Assembly: GCA_963920765.1 (NCBI GenBank)
Contig: OY987250.1
Coordinates: 7,564,001 to 7,628,000 of the forward strand
Source of the DNA: Ulota crispa
Taxonomy: Eukaryota > Streptophyta > Bryopsida > Orthotrichales > Orthotrichaceae
Direction: 5' to 3'
Length of the DNA stretch: 64,000 nt
This document shows, in pieces, positions 34,592 through 46,000 of this stretch. Both the position numbers and the translations under genes were made by a program. How positions within the stretch are numbered: the first letter of the stretch is position 1; each line of letters starts with the position of its first letter. The notes beneath the pieces are model-generated. The model was not told the DNA's origin. It was given only the letters and a program-made list of their open reading frames with translations, and ran no database searches.

Positions 34592-36040
34592 AAGTTTCAC
34601 TTGTTTATATTTTAGAGTTGTGGTTATTGTTATTGTTCTAGAAATTTGTTATTGTTTTTTAGATTTTTGTGTTTCTCGTAAGGCATTTTAAAGTGAGGCC
34701 AAATATTGGGTGACCTTTGCAAGGGTTTATGTTCTTAAGTTCTTCATTTTCACCCTATCTATTCTGGCTTTCACCATGCAAGGTTGTACCTAGAGATCAC
34801 CAGAGTCTTTTCTGCCCTACACTGTTGAAGAGCTTCATTGTTCTGCCTCAATTCTAGGTATGATTTGCAACCTTCTGAGATAAGGTTTAGGCTTCAATTT
34901 TTAGTTAGGATTTTTTCTATGGAATTATCCATGTTAACCAATTGTCCTCCTTTACTTGTCACTATGAAAAAAGAAAGACTTCTTCTACATCTAGTTACTT
35001 CTAAGTATTGCTTGTTTCAAAGAACGATCAAAAAATCACATGTGTAGTATTAAATTTATGGAATGCATTTCTCTACAACACATGCCTTCAGCTCACTGCA
35101 AACATTTCTTGGTTTTCCACTAGTTTCTTGTGGTGGCTTCCCATAGAAAGTTGTATGAACTTACTAATAAAATCACAAACACCTCTGTAATATCACATCT
35201 AAACCTTATGTGATATTACAATTACAGGCTGTAATATCACCTCAAGAGTCTCATGATATTTGATTATAGTTAAAGCAATTGAGTAACTCAATGTAATCTA
35301 CTTTCAATCACTTCACCAAATTAGAGTTTAATTTAAACATTTTGAGCATTCTTTGAGCACCTTCACCTAATTTGAGCTTGCTTCAAGCAATTTGATCTAA
35401 GTAGAGCCTAATTTGAGGAATTTTAGCATTACTTTTGACATTTCACATAATGTGAGGCTAATCTCTACAAATTAACCTAATAGGAGTGAAATTTGAGTAA
35501 TTTGAGCTTCATTTCAAGAACTTCAATCAATTTTAGAAATTCAGTATAATCCAATTTGTTAATCAAACATAATTAAAGCCTAAATTGAGCAATTTCAGCA
35601 TTCATTGAGCAATTGGATGTAATTGCAAAAATTTGGTATAATTTGAGTCTCTAATCTTTGGGAAGTTTTGGATTTCCATGAATTCATTTATTTTTATTTT
35701 TATTCCAAGTGATTTGAAACACTTGTTACATTGAAGTAATGTTGGAGTTCACATGAATTCAAGTACTAAAGGAGTCCTTCAATTTGGTAAATTTGATGCA
35801 CTGGTGAATACATAGTGTAGCAAGCACCAAGTCATGCTATAATTCTTTGGCGGTCAAGGTTTAGGGTATACTTGAGGTTCACGGTAATTACGTAATTTTG
35901 AAGTATGGCCTCCAACCCATGTAATTATATTCCATATGCACAGTTTTTATTTTTAGGTGGAAAATTTGAGAGTATATGTAGATGCCAATCAATCCACTTT
36001 TGTTTTTATTACTTTATTTCACTTGAATTTAAGATACTCT
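34592..36040. other. AT-rich spacer with degenerate AATTTGAGCA words
   Basis: From about 35300 to 35660 the sequence repeats variants of AATTTGAGCAATTT and TTTCAAGCAATTTGA, suggesting an old degenerate tandem array. No gene is supported. Confidence 0.4.
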
Positions 36041-36044
36041 CTAT

Positions 36045-37545
36045 ATATTTGCAAAAGGATTCGAGAAATCCTGCCAAACCTCCAATACCACAACCTAATC
36101 TTGCGAGACCTCTAGTACCACAACCCTTGCAAGGTAGGCAGCAAAAACGATTGCGCTAGCAATCTCAAGGCCCTTCAACGACAACTTCTATGTTTGCCAT
36201 GGACACACCCACCCAATCCATGGAAGTTGGTACAGGTTCCATGGACCCTACTGCGGTTGCTGGTCCATCATAAAAAGAAGGAACTCCAAGGATTTATTAC
36301 GATGTTTGGACCGACACTTCTGAAGCTCAGTTGTTGGATTGGTTGGAGGTGCCCAGAAATTACCAAAAAATGGAAGTGTGTTGGACTTAGGAGCGCTAGC
36401 AGATCCACAAGGCCTGCTGATTTCACCAAGAAGTCAGTAACTCATCTCATTTCTTGATTCCTTGATACATTGCAAACTAAAAAATCCCTTATGCAAGTCA
36501 TGAGCAAAATGAGGTATATAGAAAAGAAGTTTAAGGACGCAAAGGATTTTTTGTGAAACACAGGTGAAGGGTTAACCTTTAATGACGAAAAAATGGGAAT
36601 CACAGTCATTAAGGACTAGGTTTTATCTCTTTGTTCATTCTACTTGTGAGTGAAGCCTTTCATGGCCAAGAGTGTGGCTATCAATCCACCGTACTTCGCA
36701 AAAATTGGCATGAATGAGAACAATAGAGAGATGTTGTTCAGCACTTCCACTAGCAAAGGGATGTATAAAAACATTGTTGACGAGATGGGAACTGAAAACC
36801 CTATGCCTCTGGGGAGGGGCAATGTATTATTCAAGGAAGAAAATGTGGGTGGTTTGAATGAGGACAATGTAGAGGATGAAATTCTTGAAGAGGAAGATCC
36901 AGTTCCTGATTAGGCCCGTTTTGAAGGTAAATATTTTTTTAACATTATTTTCCTCATATATATGATTAAAAATATGCATGTGCATATGTGGGGTTCATAG
37001 GCATAAATAGGCAGCCTCTTTTGCTATATGCAAATTTTTCTTTCCATGATCATCATGTTTCAATTCATTAGATATATAAAATCTTACTCTTTACACATTA
37101 AACTATAATTTGGATTTCTTTATTTTATGTAATACAAGCGGTTTTTGTATTGTCATCATTATTTGATGTTTTCAAATGCACAGATACATCTCCACTAGCT
37201 GAGGGAGCCGAGCCCCCAAGTGCTTCTAACCATCAACAAAGACATCAAAGGAGGAAACCAAAATCCATTCAAGAATCCATACAAGATATGCTACATCAAA
37301 ATCATTTGCTTATGGAGAAGAAGCTTTGCATGAGAGCAATGCAATTGGATAAGAAGTTGCAATTTCAAAGGGAGAAATCAGATTAGCAAATCGCTCTTGA
37401 ATCACGCTATCTCAATTTGGAGTTCTCAAGAATGAATCAACAACGTAAGGAGTTACTTGTTTGAGATAGTATTCAACGTAAGGAGCTACGTGTTTGTAAT
37501 CTGGCATTGCAAGTGGAACTTGCTAGACTACATGGTAATTTATGA
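36045..37545 (+). pseudogene. Decayed gene with Myb/trihelix-like and coiled-coil regions, possibly transposon-linked
   Basis: Read on the plus strand in pieces. A Pro-rich and Gln-rich N-terminal part comes first, then a DNA-binding-like segment (VWTDTSEAQLLDWLEVPRNY near 36300-36360), then FTKKSVTHLIS and YIEKKFKDAKDFL. An acidic segment follows (EDNVEDEILEEEDPVPD, ending near 36912). After a probable intron comes a Gln/Lys-rich coiled-coil-like end (RRKPKSIQESIQDMLHQNHL from about 37230). Many stop codons and at least one frame change interrupt it. The order (Trp-led tri-helical domain, acidic linker, coiled coil) resembles Myb/SANT-like accessory proteins of DNA transposons, but I cannot name the family. 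Confidence 0.4.
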
Positions 37546-38306
37546 TTTCTTTGCAATAATGAAGGGAAGTATTCATGGTTTCTGCATTACCCTTCTAAGA
37601 TTTTTTCTTTCTGCTGTAAGAAAAGCAAAGTTTTAAAGGTGAAATGTTTGAATGAATTTGATGTTTGGCTTGGCTTCACTCGGCATGGCATGGCATGTTC
37701 TTTTTGTTTGGAAGTAGCACGGCATTATTGTTCCAGGCATGTGGATAAGTTTTTCTTTAGAGGTTGGTGGCAGGAAGAGGCTACATGTGGTGAACATGGC
37801 TCCTCCTCTGTGGATTCAGCACTATCCACTTCTTTACAGTTTTTCAGAGATGCACTTCCTCCTAAGGATTGTAAAAAAATAATTGTTTGAAACAGCCTTG
37901 AACCTTGGAATTTCCTCTTCAAAAAAATCTCATTACGATAAATAATGATAAAAATTAATGTAGGACTAATAAGTATGTCTATAGTACAGAATGACAAAAA
38001 AGTAGTGTAAGGGAACCAAAATGCACTATTCACTGAGGGAGCTTAATTTTCCTTCCAAGGCAGCTTATAGTACTAGCTTACAGTGGTGGCAGCAATTCCA
38101 TTCTCTTTATGGAAATGTTAGATGCAGCTTACTTTGACTGACGTTTGAAGCTGTGACATATTTGAGCCCTCCCTTTGGTATTTCAGTGATTGATGCGTAG
38201 CTAATGAGTTAGTTGAAGCTCTTGTTCTCATGTATGCATACCACAAACATAATTGTGTTAATGCTTCATAACAACCCATATCTAGAAAGGCAATCTCTAT
38301 AAGTTT

Positions 38307-39237
38307 TTAAACCCTAAAGGACCAAAGTCCCCTCGAGGGACAAATGGGATTTTGGGCATGTACCTATGGCTAATCTACTTTTTGTGATTTTCTAAAACTT
38401 TTATTGAAGGTGGGGAATTCAAAGATCCACGTGGGCATCTAATTTTTTCTTCATTCCAACATTTGATGAAGAAGTTATGCATGAATTTATGAAAAATGGT
38501 GTTCGAGGGGCAGCCAAAAACTTCTTTAAAAATTTCATTTTTTTCAAATAAAAGTCTGAAATAGGTTCTTTAGACTTATTTAGATGTGGGGAGCTTTGAA
38601 TCATTCAACTTTGATAGATGAGATGAAAGTTATGAGGAGTTTTGGTTTGCGAGCAGTTCTAGATTCTCTACTCTAAAATAAACTTTGAAGTCCTTTATTT
38701 TACTCAATTTTCAATATTTTGAAAAAAAAAAAAAAAGATTAAAGGATGTAGATTGTTTATCACAACATTATAACCGTTGGGATTTGCATTTTTCATTTTT
38801 AGAATTAAATTCTTAACAATTTAGTGTTTTGACTCATTCTCTACTTCTTTTTACTTACTATTTTTTCCCATGTGTTGTATAGTTCCAATTGATTTGAAAA
38901 TTCTCTCACACATACCTAACTTGGTCTCCTACATGGGAAAAATAAACCACAACTTTGTGTAGAGTAATTTTTTTGATCTAGGAGTGGTCAAAGCCTTCTG
39001 AAATTTCTAGACAGTAGCAAAAAAAAACTCATTTCCGCAATTCAAATGTAAATATCTCACTCATTTTGTGTAGATTGAGCTGATTTTTTTACCACGTGTA
39101 CCTTTTGTAGTCTACTATAAGATCTTATGGTTGAATTCTTGTAAAAACTTTTTTTCTTACCATTGTACTTGCTTCCCCAAAAGTGGCAATTTTCTATGTT
39201 TTTCACAGAAAAAATGGCTTGGTCCTTTAGGGGTTAA
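38307..39237. mobile_element. TTAA-flanked piggyBac-like element (931 bp)
   Basis: The left end is TTAAACCCTAAAGGACCAAA and the right end TTGGTCCTTTAGGGGTTAA. The terminal repeats share CCTAAAGGACCAA exactly. It is the second longest of this group in the window, after the diverged copy at 123-1242. It has no transposase frame. Confidence 0.8.
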
Positions 39238-39583
39238 AGGTAAAATATGGGCTACGTAAGAGTTAGGTAGGGGTAGGGTGGGGATAATGTAGGAGGTTGA
39301 AAAATTGACCATCTAAGGGCTGAAATCAAATTTTTTAAGAAGATTAATAATTTTAAAGGAAACGGTTATGTAAATTGCAATACTTTGAACTATCTATTTG
39401 TGTATATGTTTTTATGTTTTGTTCCCCTGATTATGAAGTTCAGGAAATTAGTAAAGGATTGTTTCAATTAAGCTAATAATAATAGTTTGGACATTAACTA
39501 TAGCTTTCATTTCATACCAGGAACTCAAGGTGTGCCTCTTTTTTTTTGTTCTCTTATCTTCTTTCCTTTTAAACAATCATCCA

Positions 39584-39832
39584 TTAACCCTTAAGCGCCC
39601 CAAGACCTCAAAATGGGGTGCTCAATTTTGAAAAATGTCCACGTTTGACTTTTATCCTTTTCTTAATGGTAAAGTCAAAGGACATGTACTTTTTCATATA
39701 CCTTTAGGCATGTGCCTCCTACCACTCAAAAGTAATTCAAGCTATTTTACTCTACTTAGGTAATACTTTTATTGGACTAAGTATAGAAGGGCATGGATTT
39801 GAGTGAATATGGCATGGGCGCTCAAGGGTTAA
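39584..39832. mobile_element. TTAA-flanked piggyBac-like MITE (249 bp)
   Basis: The left end is TTAACCCTTAAGCGCCCCAA and the right end GGGCGCTCAAGGGTTAA. It lies about 350 bp beyond the previous TTAA element. Confidence 0.8.
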
Positions 39833-40491
39833 ATACCGAGTGCAATAAAAAGCCCATAGAGAGGAGAAAATCAATATATATTGTATTGAGTTTATTTGGT
39901 TGATGAGTTGTGACTTAGTCCATATATTTTGATTGGTAGAATCAAATACTTAGTAAATGGATTAAAATTTTCCACTTCTCTATAATAAATGAAAATTGAA
40001 TTGAAGTTTCTAGAGGTAGTATTTCATAGCATACTTTTCCATTTGCACTTTCATTTTGGCCACAATCTTACCTTTCTTGACAATCACTACCAATAAATAT
40101 AGGGAATTCTTGAAGCCACACCCAGTATTGCTAATGCTACACCTTGTGAGCATGTAACTTTAGAAACTCATACTATTTTTGTTTCTTTAAGTGGTACATC
40201 ATTCATTCAATCATGGCATTACAACCTCCTTGAAAGAAAGTAGAATAAAATACAATTTTATTTTAATTTTTTTGCACCGCTGCTCTTTTTTTAGGTATTC
40301 TTGCTTTAAATAACCAAAAGTCATGTGTTTTAGTTTTGAATTCAAGCACCTCCAATTCTTTTGAGTATAGCCTTAGAATGATAGAGCTGACACAAATCTT
40401 TTGATCCAAACCAAAAAAAACAATATTAAGTTCTCACATTTTATTCTTGAATGAAGTATGCCCTCACAAAGTTTGAATTTTTGAGGGGATG

Positions 40492-41395
40492 TATAGTACC
40501 CCTTAGTATGTTTGCGTTCGGACCGATTTGCCATGTACTAAACTTTGCAAAAGCTAGAGTAAATTTTGATTTTTTTCTACTTTGCTCAATGGTTTTGTAA
40601 TTCTTATGCATTCCTAATCAAGTACACCAAATTCTAGTTCCAAAAAATCAAAATTTCATTTTTGGTGAATTGTTTTGTATTAAATTCATGGTTTTACATG
40701 AAAAATGATTGAAGAAAATTGGTGATGAATTTGTGAGATTTGATTGCATGGATAGGTAAGGAACATCCATATGCACCTTTTATGTTAAATGAAATAGCAT
40801 TAAGTAACAAAAACATGGTCTACAAAGAAATCAATGTGAATCAACATGGGGTGTGATAGGACCAAAATTTGTAAAATAGATTTCTTTATTTTCCAACTAG
40901 CTTTTAGCTAAGTAAACATATTTTCATACTCAAATGTACAAAAGTAAACATGGTGTATTAGGTAAATAGCAAAATGTGATTTTCATAAAGAAATATGTAT
41001 TTTACAAATTTTGGTCCTATGATCCTATCACACCCTTGTTGATTTCACATTGATTTCTTTGTAGACCATGTTTTTGTTACTTAATGCTATTTCATTTAAC
41101 ATGAAAGGTGCATATGGATGTTCCTTACCTATCCATGCAATCAAATCTCACAAATTCATCACCAATTTTCTTCAATCATTTTTCATGCAAAACCATGAAT
41201 TTAATACAAAACAATTCACCAAAAATGAAATTTTGACTTTTTGGAACTAGAATTTGGTGTACTTGATTAGGAATGCATAAGAATTACAAAACTATTGAGC
41301 AAAGTAGAAAAAAAATCAAAATTTACTCTAGCTTTTGCAAAGTTTAGTACATGGCAAATCAATCCAAACACAAACATATTGAGGGGTACTATACA
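40492..41395. repeat. Large inverted repeat, arms about 440 bp
   Basis: The left arm starts TATAGTACCCCTTAGTATGT and the right arm ends ATATTGAGGGGTACTATA. Within the arms, GGTGATGAATTTGTGAGATT and CTATGATCCTATCACACCC-type blocks recur in inverted order. The centre is near 40943. A solitary TTAGGGGTTAA terminus lies just outside at 41522-41532, with no left partner found. A spurious frame at 41068-41250 lies in the right arm. Confidence 0.8.
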
Positions 41396-41532
41396 TAAGC
41401 AAGTGAAAACAAAGATCTTTAAGGTTCAATTATTGAAAAAAATTTACAATTTTGATTTGCTAATTATTTTATTGAGAGAGGTCAATTTTGAGCCATTTGA
41501 CCATGTAAACAAGAAAAAAATTTAGGGGTTAA

Positions 41533-41893
41533 AATAGGTGTGGACCATGGTGGACAACGGGGAAAACATCATGAATTTAAAAATACAACTTGACATAGAA
41601 GATGCAATTTTATTTTTATTTTTGAGCTCTTAATCCCGCTCATAATATCAATTCAAAAAAATCTAAATTAGACTAATTACATAGTATAGATTTTTTTCAA
41701 ATTGATACTATGAGCAAGTTTAAGAGCTTGAAAATAAAAATAAAAATGTATCTTCAATGTCAAGTTGCATTTTCAAATTAGTGATGTTTTTCCTGTGGTC
41801 CACACCTATTTTAAAATTATGAATATTAACCATAGATAGTAGGGTGTGGTAGAATAGTTAAGAAGGGGTGGTACATGTATCAATTCCTATAAG
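41533..41893. repeat. Palindromic MITE-like element with a family-type right end
   Basis: Inverted arms run from AATAGGTGTGGACCATGG to GTGGTCCACACCTATTTTAA around a centre near 41680. The right flank (GGGTGTGGTAGAATAGTTAA to about 41893) resembles the termini of the elements at 20508 and 55643. The left outer end is missing or decayed. Confidence 0.6.
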
Positions 41894-42694
41894 GTAGTGT
41901 GCTCATAAACTGTCCATCTAAGGACTTATCTACCTTTTTCATGGCTTTCCATGGATGGGAGGATTTTCAATTCATTTTTCAAACAGAGAAATAGATGCGA
42001 GGTGTAACACAAGCCAATTTTGAATTACTTATGAACTTTCAAAGTGCATGTGTCATCTAGGTCCGTAATTTATGACCCTAGACCCTCCAAGAACCATTCA
42101 CTTGCAAGTTGTGAAGAGATTTGGAAAAACAAGTAGAATGATTGGTTTTTGTAATTAAAAACACCTTTTCTTCCATGCATTCAATAATTGTATGAGGCCA
42201 ATTTAACCCATTAACGTCTGGTTGACCATTTCTTGGTCAATTATGACTCTTTTCAGTTTGTAGAGAGAGCATGTCAAGGAATTTGATGACGTGGCAAAGA
42301 GGACGGGTCTGGGGAATTGGAAAGTGAAGAGTTTAGGACAACAACCAGGCCAATCTAAGGTGGCATGTGGCTAGAGGGTTGAAAAAACTAAAAGAGTACG
42401 GGCTGAAAATAAATCAATAAATGCAAAAAGATGGCCATAACAACTAAACAGTGAGCATAATTCATGATGCATAGCCCTAAACCTTGCAAGATACTCCCAT
42501 CTATATGGTTAGGTCTGTGATAGACATCTATATTCAATAGTTTTAAAATTTGCCCCAAATGGCTGCACAAAGGATTGCCCACCCCAGAATCGATCACAAG
42601 CATTAATGGGTTAAGAACCACCCACTGCATCATTTCACTACAGACTACCTGGACGGTGCAAAATGTGCAAGCGGTTTATGAGCACACTACCTTA
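41889..42694. mobile_element. TA-flanked AGGTA element carrying a TTAA element
   Basis: The ends are TA-AGGTAGTGTGCTCATAAA and TTTATGAGCACACTACCT-TA, about 20 bp of matching terminal repeat. The TTAA element at 42203-42614 lies inside and accounts for half of the length. Confidence 0.7.
42203..42614. mobile_element. TTAA-flanked element with CCCATTAA ends (412 bp)
   Basis: The left end is TTAACCCATTAACGTCTGG and the right end CACAAGCATTAATGGGTTAA. The terminal sequence is a variant of the CCCCTAARYGCC group. It is nested in a TA-flanked element. Confidence 0.6.
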
Positions 42695-43027
42695 GATAGA
42701 TATGTAGCCTAAATCAACACTCTCACTCTTGGAAAGCAAAGGCAAAAGCATTTGAAAAGCCACACCTCTTAAAGATTAGGGTTTCCATGCCTTGGAAGGT
42801 CCTAGAAATATCGTCACTTCAGCACGCGTTGTATGAAATTCTCCCGCCTTTTCACCAACTGAGCCACTCTTTCGTGGTCTGCCACCTCGAGAAGTTCAAG
42901 GTGACTCACTCAGCGACGCAGCAATTTTTCTTTTTCCGAAGGATTCATGAAATCCATGGCATTGCGCTTAATTACATAAAATCATGCATTGAAGTGAGGA
43001 TTTGGCAAGAAGAAGAAAGAATCAGCC
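42695..43027 (+). promoter_or_regulatory. Upstream and 5' UTR region of PMM
   Basis: The segment between the transposon cluster and the PMM start codon is less AT-rich from about 42780 on, as expected for promoter and 5' UTR. No TATA box could be assigned with confidence. Confidence 0.45.
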
Positions 43028-46000
43028 ATGGATCACCGGAAGGCAGGCGTCATTGCGTTGTTCGACATTGACGGCACACTCACTCCGCCACGCAAGGTGC
43101 TCATAATTCCAGCTCTCTTTTTCCTTCCGTAATCTTAATTCACGTTAGCCACAGAAAGAAAGATGTCATTCTTCATTAGATTCTTATACTTACTCAATCT
43201 TGCTTTACTTTGAGGAAAAATGTTGTTTGTCAGTAGATTTTTATAAGTCTGCAATCTTGATTCACTGTGAGAAAAGATGCTGCTCTTCATTAGATTCTTA
43301 TACATTTGTAATCTTAATTCACTTTGAGGAAAGATGTTGTTTATCACTAGATTCTTATACATTTGCAATCATGATTCACTTTGAAAAAAAGATGCTGAAC
43401 ATTCCTGATTAGATTCTCATATGTCTGCAATCTTGATTCATTTTGAGGAAAGACGTTGTTTGTCATTAGATTCTTGTAAGTCTGCAATCTTGATTCACTT
43501 TGAAAAAAGATGCCCTTCGTGATCAGATTCTTATAAGTTTGCAGTCTTGATTCACTTTGAGAAAAGATGTCGTTTGTCATTAGATTCTTATACATTTGCA
43601 ATCTTGATTCATTTTGAGAAATGATGTTGTTTGTCATTAGATTATTGTACATCTGCAATCTTGATTGACTTTGATAAAAGATGTTTGTCGTTAGATTCTT
43701 TTATGTTTGCAATCTTGATTCACTTTGAGGAAAGATGTTGTTCAGTCATTAGATTCTTACACATTTGCAACCTTGATTCACTTTGAGGAAAGATGTCATT
43801 CGTCATTAGATTCTAGCTATACTCCGAGTGACGTGAAAGTTATGTTGTGTTGAATTTGATGTCTGTTTTGCTCACAGCTCACAAATGCCTTTGTGATGTT
43901 CACGTTCAAATGCTTCTTGTGAGACAAGGAAGGTTTTTGTGATTGTGTAAGTGCAGAGTGGCTTTTACAGAGTGTGCAATTTCAGAATGCTAGTACTAAT
44001 AGCTTTTCTGTATTGTTGATGTTGATGACAGATTATAACATTAGAAATGCTTGAGTTTCTCCAAGAGCTTCGTAAGGTAGTACACGCTACTCTATATATT
44101 GGCAATCTATAATTGCACATTCCGTATGCATATATTCTTGACATTTGCGGTACTATGCAAATGTTTGATTGGACCACTTCCTCTTCTTATGATGTTGTGA
44201 GTATATGTGAGGGTACGTTTAGGAGCCAATTTTCCTTTTAAGGGAGGCAATGTTGTTGGATAAAGCTCCTTACGGCATGTTGGTGCTCAAGCCCCAAACC
44301 CATTAAAGGCAGTTTATTAACAAAAAAAAACTGTGAAATACAGATGATTGGCAAAGTGTTATGTTCCTTTCCCTTGAGAACAAAAAAGAGGGGCCACTCC
44401 TTGTGAAAAGAAAATTCTGTTGTAGTTAATTGTTCGTCACTAACCAATGTCATTGGAGAGGGTTGAACATACTACCGTTTTCCGTTTGTTCACCATGCTC
44501 TAGACCATCAATGTTTGATGCTTATTACACAAAACGAAAGTGCACAAATTATCCAAACAAAAGCATATGCTTGAAGCGTGTGGATGGTATTTTGGCTCAC
44601 ATATTGATGTATGATTGTCAAGTAATCAGTGTTCAAGATCTTATAAATTATTAGATAAAATTATCTTCCTATTGAGTTTACATTGATGACCAGAAAGCTC
44701 AGTCTAGGAGTACCGTGAGTTGGTTTGTGATGGCATGATGGTCATTTTCACAGGTGGTGACTGTGGGTATTGTGGGCGGCTCAGACCTTGCCAAGATTAT
44801 GGATCAGCTTGGAAAATCTGGTACAATTTCCACATTGTTGCAATTTTTCTGCCTTCTTTGCTATGAATCAGCTGAGTTGATCAGTCAACGCTGCTTTTTC
44901 AGATTTGACACTTAAGCATCTTTAGTACGAGATTCTCCAGAATCACTTTGTACAAGATCTTGTATACTTGTTACACCATTGACTGAGCACAGTTGCATAG
45001 TCAGCTCACACGAAAAATCTCGTGTGAAGTGCCATAAAAATTTCCATAGAATCGCACATATTGTCCATTACAACGACAGATAATCCCATAATTATAATAT
45101 GGCAAAAGCTACATGCGATGTAAATAACCTTGTAGAGTTTGTACCTCGTGGTATGCTTGCATCAGATGGAATCAAGTATTTCAAAGTTTCTTGCTTATAG
45201 ATGTTATATGCATTTGTCCGACAGTACGGAATTATTCATTATCTGGTTGTCAGACTTGCAATCTCAAGCTAAGGCTCATGGATTTCTTTTGTTTTTATAT
45301 TTTTGTGTCAACAATTCCCCATGAGCAGTTTTTCAGGTTGTCGTATGTCAAATGCATCGATTTACCAAGAATATCGAGAGTTCAAACTCTTTGGCTTAGC
45401 AAAAAAATTCCACTATCCACTGAAAATTTAAGATTTCACTCACAAGGATCCAATATGACCTTGTATTGTAGCTTTTAAAAATTATGTTACTGTCATTTCA
45501 TTGAGACCCTAGACAATTCGGTTGCTGAGGCCATTTATATATTGGGTGAAAGGAAGATGGTTAACAAATGTGAGCATTTAGATGAATTAAATAGTAAACT
45601 CTAGGACACTCTATAGTCTATATTCAAGGATAACTTATGTCCAAAAACCTTCTTGAGCCTTTCAACTTTTGAAATGTCTCTTGTCAATTAACTTACCTTT
45701 ATTGGGCAGTGGAGAAGTCCTTCATTGACGAGCCAGATTTAAATGCTTGCAGTTGTGCTAGAATATGACTACGTATTCTGTGAAAATGGCTTGGTTGCTT
45801 ACAAAGATGGATTGCTTATTGGGAGTCAGGTATCCACGGATTTCCTCACAAACTGTGACATTGCTTTTCCAAGTTCATAATGCCAAGTTGTGCTATAGAG
45901 GCACCGTTGTAATGTTCTAGTTGGTAGGTCAATAGACAGTTATTTTTATCTCAAAAAATCCTGTTGCTTTAATGAGGCCCCTCATATCAACCCAAAGTAC

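Noticed and set aside
43135-43658. Repeat-rich protein frames (MQMYKNL-type) on both strands
   Set aside because: They come from the 57-bp intron minisatellite, whose period is a multiple of three.
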